Source: Trichoderma breve (lineage: Eukaryota > Ascomycota > Sordariomycetes > Hypocreales > Hypocreaceae). From it: a stretch of 64,000 bases of DNA. How positions within the stretch are numbered: position 1 is the first letter of the stretch; each line of letters begins with the position of its first letter. The DNA lies in the NCBI RefSeq assembly GCF_028502605.1, contig NC_079234.1:4588001-4652000 (forward strand), in the 5' to 3' direction. Shown here piece by piece: positions 1 through 10,722 of the stretch. The notes beneath the pieces were generated by a model. That model had not been told where the DNA came from and made no database searches. It worked only from the letters and a program-made list of their open reading frames with translations. The position numbers were made by a program, and so were the translations under genes.

Positions 1-1133
1 CTTCTTGCTTGGCTTTGCGGCATCCTCTGAGCCAGGGGTAGCCTCAGGGGCAGAGCCCTCGGTGACTACCTCGTAGATAAGGCCGGTATAGTAATCCAGG
101 CCGCGAGCCAAGCCAAGGTCAAACGAAACCTTATCGAGGGCGCCAAAGGCCTCAAGATATTCAAAGAGGAGAGCGACATCCGCAATACCTTGCTTCATGG
201 ACTCGTTCGCCGAAAGCTTCTCATCGTTGCGCAGCTTCTCGAGCAGCTCGTGGCGGCCTCTCAGGACAACCCACTCTCCAATGCGGTCAGCAACATCCTC
301 TGCCAGGCCTTTCTCCTCGGTCATCTCTTTTCGGACATCCGCCCACGGCAGCTTGTCAAGCTTGTCAACTGCAGAAGAGATTGTTCTGATCTTGTCTTCC
401 GGGACACCGCAGACCTGGAAGATACCGTCGAGGATCTTGCGGTGGTTGAGCTTAATGGTGTACGCGCCGTTCCATCCCAGACCCTCAAAGACTTCAGTGA
501 TGATGCGAATGACTTCGGCGTCGGGCAACATGGCATCGTAGGTACCAGCAATATCGAAATCGCACTGGTAAAACTCTCGCATCCTGCCCTTTGTCATGGC
601 AGGCTGGTCTCGGCGATAGACCTTGGCGATGTGATAGCGCTTAATGTTCTGGATGTCCTTGTTCATCGCAAGGAAACGGGCAAATGGAACCGTCAGGTCG
701 TATCTCAGCGAGCAGAGCTCGCCACCTTGGTCGGCGAGGTCGTAGATGAGCTTGCTATCCTCGCCATATTTGCCAGACAGAATCTCCTTGAGCTCGAAAA
801 CGGGTGTGTCGATGGTAACTCCGCCGTGGCGCTTGAAGACTTCGGTGATGGTGCTGAAGATCTTGTCTCGGATGACCATGTCCTTGCCATTCCCGTGGGG
901 TGAGTAAGCTTGGAGTTTTCTTCTACAATGAGGAAGAGTCACAACTTACAATCTTTGGTGCCCTTGGCCGTTTTCAGTTCGAACTTTGTCTTGGGAGCCA
1001 TCTCGACGGCTGGTGCTTGTGAGTGATAGAGAGAGACAGTGAGAGAGAGAGGAGTCGCAAGTCTTGGTCCTTGCAATTGCGACAATGGCCGATATGGTCG
1101 AACAGACCTAAATGCAGCCAAAGCAATCTTCAT
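1..1133 (-). CDS. HTS1: Histidyl-tRNA synthetase, N-terminal part (cut by left edge), with cytosolic and mitochondrial starts
   Basis: Class II aminoacyl-tRNA synthetase that charges tRNA-His. Exons on the minus strand are about 1001 (or 1133) to 950 and 908 to 1; the 41-nt intron (949-909) starts GTAAGT, and the acceptor at CCAAG is the one that keeps the frame. About 320 codons are present; the C-terminal anticodon-binding domain lies off the window. Seen: the N-terminal [10 protein letters not shown] then KGTKD, motif 2 around [15 protein letters not shown], and the HisA-type motif [14 protein letters not shown], followed by an Ala/Ser/Lys-rich insertion typical of eukaryotic HisRS. The ATG at 1001 sits in a strong context (G at -3, G at +4). 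A second in-frame ATG at 1133, with a weak context (C at -3), adds 44 residues rich in Arg, Ser, Leu and Ala with one acidic residue only at the junction, which fits a mitochondrial presequence. Identity is sure; the dual start is inferred. Confidence 0.95.
1021..1053. repeat. GA/CT-rich simple repeat
   Basis: Imperfect (GA)n run. It lies inside the putative mitochondrial presequence of HisRS, where the minus strand reads as Ser/Leu-rich codons. Confidence 0.8.
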
Positions 1134-3352
1134 CCGAGGGGTAGAGGGGAAAAATTAGGCCTGGAGTTGTGGCAGGAGTCATCAGCGCTGTTTAGATGGT
1201 GGCTCGACAGGCGGGGCAGAAAGTGCGGAATTTTGTTATCGATAAGAAATGCGATAAACACAGAGTTCAGGTAGAAATGCGTGATCTAGCAACATAAAGC
1301 GCAATGCAGTTGCTACTTTATTGAGCTTCACAATACGCCGCGTGAGGGTTTTATTAGCTGTATATCATAAAAAACTTCTTTGACGTACATATTAGATACG
1401 AGTTGAGGAATATCCAAGGCAGAGACGGCCTGTAAGTGGCAGATGGTCCGCCTTCTCCAGAATACAGGTACGTACCTGTATGTAAGTCATGCTAGCAGCG
1501 CAGCGGAACTAAGCCCGTTCGAGAGCAGTTCACAGATGTCCACCTATTCAGGGTAGAAAGATAGGTAGGCAATCAGAAACACAAGGAATATATGCTTAAT
1601 GCTTCGTGATCCCACTTCTGTTTTTCATCTTTAAACATTGGCCGGTACCTTTTGCATTTAGGAAAATCTCCGGGTCCGGCGACTTTTGGGACAGCCTCAA
1701 ATGCCCTGTTCAACTTGGGGTCAGGATAGTATCTCGAAACTACCTAAGGAGCATGAAAAGGGACCACTATTATGCTACGTGACTCACAGCACAAATGTCT
1801 TTTGTCGTAGAATATTAGATCCAAGGCTGCGTGTCTTGACTCCTCAAGCCTGCTGTTACAAAGGATTGAGCACTGTTACCCTCAGCGAAGCGAGCCGCCA
1901 TGTGGCGCCTGATGAACGGCTTTTCGGGGTCAAGGAGCAACCCGACAGAGTCAAAGATGTCATCTCCGATAGGATGGTGTGTGCATGCCAGTGTCTTCTA
2001 TCACGTTCCCAACACGGCGTGGTCAATCTAGTGCATGTTTTCCCATTCTATCACCGCCTACTTTAAATGGCAAGTATACGTCTCGGGCGCTGTAACCGAG
2101 CCTTTGCAGACTGAACAATACAGCGCCACTGAAGGCTTTCAATGGGACATCTACTAGCATGGCGCAGAGATTCAAAGCCATCAAAGTGCTCCGAATGGCA
2201 TACATAATCTCAAGTTTGCCGACCTCTTAGCTCTATGAGACATCAAGCTCATCAAGCAGTGCGACAGCGCCACTCGGCGTGATTCCACGTCAGCAGCGCA
2301 AAGACATTTTGGAGTGATGCCTGCAGGAAGAATTGCTGCCTTGAAGCGCGACTTAATGCTAGCGAGATTCAGGTATGTGTGTGCTGCCATACCATTCCTA
2401 TGCGCCTCAGCGTTACGCGTAATACGGGCTGTCTATTATGGTAAATAGGACTGCAAATAGAGGGGTTTCATATAAAGACATGTATTCAGATTGATAGATA
2501 CGAACATTCATTCATCGTCAATGGCTTTCTCCTAGACGTGGGTAACCGAATGGAGTTGAGAATGAGCTAGCCTGGCAATAATGGGAAATTAAGGACAGCA
2601 TTTCATGTTAACAAGCCTGGGACCTAACTGCAACTAAGCATAGCGTTGCAGAGCTGCACTGCCTGCTGAACTCGAAGCAAAGGTACCTCATATCCTAACA
2701 TTTGATGACTTGTACACTCCGTCCTTTGCTTTGTAAACCCTACTGTAGGTGTGGTCTGATATTGGTGATATTCCGTCGAGATGAAGTTTGCAGCTAGTAG
2801 ATACAGTGCTTATTCGACGGATAGCACAGATAGGCAGGTAGTGGCGATACAGGTACGCATCACACACCGCCAGCGGATAAAACCGAGCATCATAGACATG
2901 TGTTGAATCAGATCCAAATCAACCGATCGCCTTTTGCTAGGCATCCATACAGGGATGACACCGTGTACACGTAACGAGACGAACTTAAAATACACACCAC
3001 ATGGGCTGCCTCGTTTTAGCTCTGGAGAAGACACCCGGGGCAAACACAGTATCCACTGCGATTCGCCCGCATTCATCGTTCTTGATTGAATCCCTTAAAG
3101 CCACCTCTAATTAATCTTCCGGGACCCAGAAGGGCCCGAAGCGCGGCCAAGTCCCGCCAAAGTCGTATTCATCGGCTTGCAAATGGTCAGCTAACCTAGG
3201 CGGTCCATGTACATACCATACCCTGGTACTTTTGCTTCGCATCATCGCCTGTGCTTCTGTTCCTCCCATTCTCAAAATCCCATTGATGTAATGCCCTTCG
3301 TCTACCGTGTCTCTTTCATCCGTTCCGGCTCCAAAATCCTCGCCGCTTCGTG
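1134..3352. other. Intergenic region between HisRS (-) and ABC transporter (+), no gene supported
   Basis: About 2.2 kb of divergent promoter sequence. It contains a short GTAC-rich stretch (AGGTACGTACCT near 1467) and a pyrimidine-rich leader just before the ABC gene (about 3240-3350). A 126-codon frame at 1686-2066 has no ATG at its start, no recognisable domain and ordinary composition; I do not call it. Confidence 0.6.
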
Positions 3353-6300
3353 ATGGAAAAGGTCGACATTGAGAAGCCAGACGGCCCTATAACTGTAGAG
3401 GCCGAGAAGCACGTCTCTGTTGACGATGCCGCCACCGCCGAGTCAGCGCAGAAGCAAGCAAAAGGTCGCCCCAAGCGAATAGCCTCCTTTAAGGACTATG
3501 TGGTATGTTCCAACCATACGCAAAACGGCTGTAGCTGCTGAGCTGCTAATCAATACTGGCTTTTCACTTCTCATAGCGAGTCTTCCAATACGCAACAAAA
3601 TGGGACTTTGTCGCCTACGCTGCCGGCGTCTTTGCCTCCATTGGCGCCGGCATCACGTTGCCATTGATGAACGTAGTCTTTGGTATGTTTTCCTCGAGGC
3701 GTCGCGTTAATATTTTGTGCATCATTCCGTGCAGGTCGCCATAAACACGAGACTCACAGTGTTGCTATAGGTAATTTCGTTGGAAGTATAAGCGACTTTA
3801 CCAACGCTGCCAACCTAGGTCAGGATGGCTTCCGCAAAAGGGCGGATAAACTATCGTCAGTAACTGCTTTCTATGCTTTTTTTTTTTTTTTATATAACTC
3901 GCTAAACAAAATCATTGCTAGTCTATACATGTTTGCTCTATTTCTTGGTCGACTAGGACTCAACTATATCAACAAGGTGCGACCTATTACACTTATTCCC
4001 CTCGAACCGCGAGATTACTAAAGCGTATTGCATCTAAATAGTTTGCTTTTCGAATGATTGGAATCCGAATATCCTCAGCTATCCGACTGCATTACTTGAC
4101 AGCACTGTTGGGTCAAAGCATACATGTCTTGGATTCAATGCCTCCCGGCTATGCTACTACAACAATTACATCTACCAGCAATGTGCTGCAGCTTGGTATT
4201 TCGGAGAAGCTCGGTGTCTTTTTTGAGTACAATGCCACAATTGTTGCTGCCATCATCATTGCGTTTACTCGGAATTGGGCCCTCACGCTCGTTACCTCCT
4301 CGGCGATTCTCTTCATTGCCCTCACCGTATCAGTGCTGCTGCCGATCATTGTCAAGGGCCACGGAAAAGTAACTCTCGTAAGTGGTACTTCAATTCAATG
4401 ATACGATAGCACGCTGTCAAGAATAAGCTAACCTCCTTAACTAGGCTGAAGCAAAATCCTCTGCCGTCGCAAGCGAAACATTTGCTAGCATTCGTATGAT
4501 TGCAGCGTGTGGCGCCGAGAGCCGCATGGTAAAGAAATACGGAATATCTGTCGAGGAAGCCAAAAGGCACGCTCAGCGTACAGCTCCCTTCATGTCCCTG
4601 CAGTTTGGGCTCATTGTAAAGATTCTCCAGCCCCCTTCAAAGTGCACACAAAGAGCTTTGTTAACGTATTGCAGTTCTTCAGCGTGTTTTCCGCCTTTGC
4701 GCTTGCATTCTGGTATGGAACCAAGTCCGTGGCTGAAGGCCGAATTGATAACGTTGGAACGATTGTCATGTAAGTTCATCTACTTCTATTATACGTAGGA
4801 TTGCCCAATGCTGAGTTGAAAAGCGTTTTGATGTCCGTCATGATGGTCGTTTTCTCCCTGGAACGAACTACCACCCCTCTTCTAGCTGTCAGTAAAGCTA
4901 CAGTTGCCGCTGCCCAGTTCTTCACTGTGATAGACGCCCCCCAGCCGAATAAAGGTCATCTCACGGAACCAGATGTTTCTGCTACGGAAGATATTGTGTT
5001 CGATAAAGTCACATTCGCCTATCCGAGCCGTCCCCATGTCAAAATTCTAGACGAGTTGGATCTCCGCATCGAGTCGGGTAAAATCAATGCCATTGTTGGC
5101 CCCTCAGGTTCGGGAAAGAGTACGGTTGTAGGACTGATCGAAAGATGGTATACTCTTAAGGAACAATACGTCATTGAGGAAGCCGTGGAACAGGAAAAGA
5201 AGAAGAAGAATAAGAATAAGAAGTCGGTTGAGGAGGAAGCAGAGGAGATCAGAGCGCAAGAACCAGAAGAAACGGGCTCACCGGTGAAACTCAGTGGTAC
5301 ACTCACAACATGTGGTCATGCTCTTGACGACATCAATTTGAAGTGGTGGAGATCACAAATTGGATTAGTCCAGCAGGAACCCTTCCTCTTCAACGACACA
5401 ATCTTCAAAAACGTGGCGAATGGTTTGATTGGCACGCAATGGGAGAGCGAGTCTGAAGAGAAGAAACGAGAATTGGTCAAGGATGCATGTGTCGAAGCAT
5501 TTGCTGATGAGTTTATTGACAAGCTTCCACAGGTCAGCTGAGAATCTTCCGTTTTGAACTTACAAAGGCTGACTTTTCAATCTGATTCTAGGGTTACGAC
5601 ACTATTGTTGGTGACAGTGGTGCCAAACTCTCCGGTGGTCAGCGTCAACGTATTGCCATTGCGAGATCTATCGTCCGAAAGCCAAAGATCCTTATCCTTG
5701 ACGAAGCGACCAGCGCGATCGATGTTCGAGGAGAGCGTATAGTCCAAGCTGCCCTCGACCGCGTGGCCCAAAACCGGACAACAATCACGATAGCCCACCG
5801 CCTGTCCACAATTAAGAAAGCTGACCGAATCATCGTGATTAAGAAAGGAAAAGTCGTAGAGGAGGGCACCCACGAAAGCCTTATCGCCCTGGATGGCGGT
5901 GTCTATTCTGGCCTCGTCCAGGCTCAAGCACTGTCTTTGGGAGGATCGCCCCAATCTGATGAGAGCGATGAAAAGGAAGATGTTTATGAGGATATAGCCC
6001 GGGAAAAAAGCCATGCCGTTACCGAAGCCGAAGCCCAGACAAGCGACAACACCGAGAAACAACGCAACATCTTCAACAGTTTCGGCCGCCTATTCTACGA
6101 AACCAAAAGCCACTGGTATTTGATGTTCCTGACGGTGGGTTTTGCCGCTTGTGCTGGAGCAGCGGTTCCATTGCAAGCCTGGCTGTTTGCCAAACTCATT
6201 GTGGTGTTTCAGTTTACCGGACAGGAACTACTACACGAGAGCCGGTTCTGGTCCCTGATGTGGTTGGTGTTGGCCATCGGCGTTGGCTGCGCTTACTTTG

Positions 6301-8045
6301 GAACGATCTTTTCTTCTACCCGGATGGCATCAATAATTCGAGCTAAATATCAGCAACAGTATTTTGAAGCCATTCTTTACCAAAAGACATCTTTCTTCGA
6401 CGATGAGGATCATTCTCATGGTACCATGACAGCCCGTGCTGCGGGAGATCCCCAGCGACTTGAGGAACTCATGGGCGCCAACATGGCCAGCGTCTACATC
6501 GCCATTTTCAACCTCACCGGATCCATTGCCATTGCCTTTTCCTTTGGATGGAAGTTAGCCTTAGTCGGTGCTGCCGTCGTCATGCCTATTCTTCTCGCCT
6601 CATCGTATTGGCGTTTCAAGTACGAAATCCAGTTTGAAAAGATGAACAACGAGGTCTTTGCAGAAAGCTCAAAGTTTGCCTCCGAATCGATTGGTGCCTT
6701 TAGAACAGTCACATCTTTGACCCTGGAGGCCCCTATATCGCAACGTTTTGAAACACTGTGCAATGGCCATGTTAAGACGGCTTTCAAGAAGGCTCGTTGG
6801 GTTAGTCTCCTCTTTGGATTTGCCGACAGCTGCACATTGGCTTGCCAGTCTCTCATTTTCTACTATGGAAGCCGCCTTTTGGTCAGCGGCGAGTACAAGA
6901 TTGAGAATTATCTTGTGTGCTTCATGGCCATTATGAACGCTTCCGAGTCGGCTGGTCAGAGTTTCGGTTTTGGGCCAAACGCGGCGCAGGTCACGGCCGC
7001 ATCGAACCGGATCTTAAACACGAGGGACACTATGATCCAAGGCAAGAGCTCTGGAGCAAAGAGTCTCCCCGAGTCTCAGGGAGGGATGAAAATTGAATTG
7101 CAGGATTTGCATTTCAAGTACCCGACTCGAGACATTCCTGTCTTCCGTGGACTGAACTTGACGATTGAGAAGGGCCAGTTTGCAGCTCTTGTGGGAGCAT
7201 CTGGATGTGGCAAGACGAGCATCATTTCCCTCCTAGAACGGTCAGTCAAGCGGAAGCATCTGAGCAACAATTTCTGTTTATAGGAACTAATATTTTTGTG
7301 TGCAACAGGTTCTATGATCTCGACAAAGGTCGTATCTTGTGCAACGGCCAGGATATCGCCGAGGTCAACATCTTCGACTACCGCAAACATCTCTCTCTTG
7401 TAGCACAAGAACCAACCCTCTTCCAAGGTCAGTTCCCTCCAACAACTTCACATCATTCAATAACAAAAGTCCCTGAGCTAACAGAACTTTGTCCCCATCA
7501 CAGGCACTCTCAGAGACAACATCATCCTCGGCGTTGACGAAACCACCGTCACCGACGAACAAATCCACCAAGCCTGCCGCGACGCCTCCATCCACGACTT
7601 CATCGTCTCCCTCCCAGAAGGTTACAACACAAACATCGGCTCCCGCGGTGTTTCCCTCTCCGGAGGCCAGAAGCAGCGCGTCGCGATTGCCCGCGCGCTC
7701 ATTCGAAACCCGGAGATCTTGCTCCTTGACGAGGCCACCAGCTCGCTCGATTCCGAGAGCGAGAAGCTCGTCCAGGCTGCGTTTGAGCGAGCCGGAAAGG
7801 GCCGCACAATGGTTGTGGTTGCTCATAGACTGGCTACGGTGCAGAATGCGGATGTCATTTTCGTTTTGGGAGAGGGCAAGCTGCTTGAGCAGGGAAGCCA
7901 TCTCGAACTGTTGAAGAAGAAGGGCGTTTATTGGCAAATGGTGAGTCGTTTCTCCTCTTCTCCTCAACTTCTATCTCTCCTCATTTATGGCCGATTGCTA
8001 ACGGACGTGGTGAAACAGTGTCAAAGCCAGGCTCTGGACAGGTAA
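3353..8045 (+). CDS. Full-size ABC transporter, ABCB/MDR type (TMD-NBD-TMD-NBD), 1312 aa
   Basis: ATP-driven exporter of the P-glycoprotein/Ste6/Pmd1 class, expected in the plasma or vacuolar membrane; substrate unknown. Twelve exons join in frame: 3353-3502, 3577-3682, 3771-3855, 3922-3976, 4042-4377, 4445-4615, 4675-4769, 4824-5532, 5592-7240, 7309-7427, 7504-7940, 8019-8045. NBD1 has Walker [10 protein letters not shown] (about residue 425), Q-loop QQEP, signature LSGGQ (about 582) and Walker B ending [11 protein letters not shown]2 has Walker [10 protein letters not shown] (about 1103), LSGGQ (about 1210) and DEATSSLD. Both catalytic glutamates and H-loops (AHRLS, AHRLA) are intact. Odd: NBD1 carries a charged Lys/Glu insertion of about 43 residues between Walker A and Q-loop. 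The ATG at 3353 is the first in frame. The next gene, a hydrolase, is convergent 309 bp away. Family sure, subfamily and substrate not. Confidence 0.95.
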
Positions 8046-8354
8046 TTTTTGTAAGAATACAGAGGTTATTGGGAGAACATACATTATATACTATACATAA
8101 TCGGCATTTGAGGTTAAACAGACGACTTGGTTTTTGGGTTTTCTTTCATTTTATTGGAGCATTTGTTTTGTGAAAAGTCTAACAACGCAACTCTTACTCA
8201 GACATGGATACAAATCTCTTCTTCAAATCAATGCACCCTTGCCCCCTTGGAGCAAAGGCGCCAGTTCTTTCTTACTCTCTCGCTGAAATTTCTCGCTAGT
8301 GATGTCTTGTTTAAAAATATCAAAATTGTTAAATCATTGAATGTTGCCAACACT
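8046..8354. other. Convergent 3' spacer
   Basis: About 310 bp between the stop codons of the ABC transporter (+) and the hydrolase (-). AT-rich 3' UTR sequence; nothing else seen. Confidence 0.7.
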
Positions 8355-9757
8355 TTATTGCCACACCTCATCCAACTCCTTGAGAATGTTATTAGAATGT
8401 GTCATGACAAAATCATGAGTGCCGGGAAGAACTTTCCAAACTACATTGTCCCTTCCTCCGATGAGTGGAAGAGCTTCCCGCTCGTAGTCGTTCACATCAA
8501 TGAGCTCGTCGTTTTGAGCCAATAGAACCGTAGTTGTACCAGGCTTCCGGCGGGCAAGAAGCTTCCAGCTATCATGCTGGTGCGTCAAGGGCGCATGCCT
8601 AATGGATGACATGAACGAGGGGATGAAGCCGGCGTGGTTGAGAACCATCCATCTGACATACATCAATACGTGCTGTTCCAGGGGAATGGTGCCATCTGTC
8701 TGTTCGGTAGTGCCGGAGGTCTCTGCCATAGCGACTTCAGCCATCGATGCAGTTGCGGAGGCTTCCTTGGGTTTTCTGGCCGATGCAATGGGTTGCTGCA
8801 GACGAGACCGTGTCAAGTAGGCGAGAAGTCCCTCTGGTACAAAGCCTGACCGAAAGATGAAGAGAGACATGGCACCAAAATCCTCGGGGTTAATGAGACC
8901 GGCGGGGGCGAGCAGAACAAGCGATGAAACGAGGTGAGGGAACGAAGTGGCAAAGTGTACGGCGATGCCTCCACCAAGAGAATACCCAATAAGACGGAAA
9001 GCATCATTACCGGTCCAGGCAAGGGGACTAGAGGCAAGCACGAGAAGAATCTGAGTAGTGTAGAGGCGCTCATCGTGAGGGAGGTCACCAACGCCGTCTG
9101 AAAAGCCTCGACCAAAGAGATCCTGTAGCAATCATTAGTCCAGTACGTGGCACTTCCCATTTGGAGGCGTGGGGGTGGTTTTTGTCTTACAAAAAGCATC
9201 ACACGACATCCACGATCGACAAGTCCGTGAGCGATGCGGGAGAGAGTTATGCACGGGGTGCTGATACCATGGACAAGCAAGACCTTTTCGCCATTCTCGG
9301 GACCGAATTCGTAGACGCGGATGGATCCATACTGATAGAAAATCATCAAGTTTAGCTTCAACCCTTGCCTTTACATGCTTGATAGGTTTCTCCGCTATTC
9401 TTCTCTTGTCTCGTCTCATCTCATTCTGTCCGATCTCATCCAATCTCGTCCCACTTCATCTCATCATATCTCACCTGCCCAATACTCCCCCCAAATAGTG
9501 TATATAGAGCCACTTACTGGTGTATCAACATCCCTCGCCCCCGGAAAGGCATCCGGCCGATAAACAAGCCCATCAATCTCGTCCTTCGGCGTTCCCGGAA
9601 TCGCCGTCTTGAGCGGGTTCGGGAGCGCCTTGCCCCATCGCGGCCACAGCGCTGATCTGGCAAATATGAGCAGCGTTGTGGCAACGGCCGTCGTCGTGAC
9701 TGCGACGGCGGTTTGGGACAACGGCGACCAGCGGAGGAAGCTGGATGTGGAATCCAT
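8355..9757 (-). CDS. Membrane-anchored alpha/beta hydrolase, 382 aa
   Basis: Serine hydrolase of the alpha/beta fold, of the epoxide-hydrolase/esterase-like branch. Three exons on the minus strand, 9757-9518, 9331-9191 and 9122-8355, all in phase 0 with GTAAGT/GTAAGA donors. An N-terminal hydrophobic segment (about residues 15-35) suggests a membrane anchor. The core shows the oxyanion-hole motif LLVHGIS, then VMLFDLFGRG across a splice junction, the nucleophile elbow GYSLGG, an acidic triad residue in LLAQNDELID and the histidine in LPGTHDFVMTHS. An Ala/Ser/Thr-rich loop in the cap region (about residues 235-265) is long. The substrate cannot be read from sequence: a lipid ester or an epoxide is possible, but the second epoxide-hydrolase tyrosine cannot be placed with certainty. 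It is convergent with the ABC gene and in tandem with the downstream transcription factor. Confidence 0.88.
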
Positions 9758-10722
9758 GGCCCTGCCTTACTGTCGCGATCACATGTACGGGTGACCACAA
9801 ATGCCCCGCTGGCCGTAGAGATCTTGAAAGTCTTTGTGTTGTGCTGTGTTGGCGTATGTTATGGTGCTATTGCTGTCGATAGTTGCGGTCAGACGAATGA
9901 TATTGGAGAGTAATCCGTCGCGTGCTGATTTCCAAGTGATGTGTTTGTAGATAAGAGAGATGAGGTGAGAGGCAAGACGACGATATAATACGAGTATCTA
10001 AATCGCTGAGCAGTGGGGGAGAGGAAAGGGGAAAGCGGCCAATCACCAGGTTCTCACCAAAATGTCGAGAAAAGAAAAAACGAAGACCAAGAGCACAAGA
10101 CACAGCAGGATTATAGACGATGGTTCATGAATGAGGGAAAAGCACATGCAAGAGACCGCGATGACCAATCCTCACTCAGCCTCGCTGCTCCTGTCAGAAG
10201 TCTGTTTGCCAAAGTGTTCGTTTCAAGGATAGCGGGCTACGGGCGCCGTCTTCTCTTAGCTTAGGCTTGGTGGGGGGCTGTTGTCTGTGGGCAGCTGAAG
10301 CTTGTGCTGCTTGGCCTATAAGCACATGCAAATATTTAGCACTACAGCTAACGACATGGAGCAATGACATTCACAGAGCGTCAGTGATTCTGACGAATGG
10401 ATCCAAGGCTCGACTTAGGCCTGCACGTGGCTCTGCCTGGCGAATTGGCTGACAACCAATCAATACAACACTCGCTAGCCATCTGTGTGATGCAAAAAAA
10501 CAGAAAAAGTATAGATGAGCTAGAAAAAATATATACGAGCTCGACGTATAATGCATATATCCATCCATCCATCTAATATGCAATCAATCTACATTACACT
10601 GCATGCTGTCCGTTGTACGCCAGTATCCCCCACGCCCGGGTATCATAAAACGATGCAAGATATCCCCTCCTTAGTGACGAGCCAAGGGAAAACGCTTTCC
10701 AATAAATATACAGTCGACTCGA
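9758..10722. other. Intergenic: hydrolase promoter and transcription-factor 3' UTR
   Basis: About 965 bp. It includes a short (CCAT)n run near 10560. Open frames here are short, start mostly without ATG and resemble nothing; no gene supported. Confidence 0.6.

Noticed and set aside
1686..2066. 126-codon open frame on the plus strand
   Set aside because: It begins at TTG, has no domain and no splice-compatible neighbours; treated as chance.
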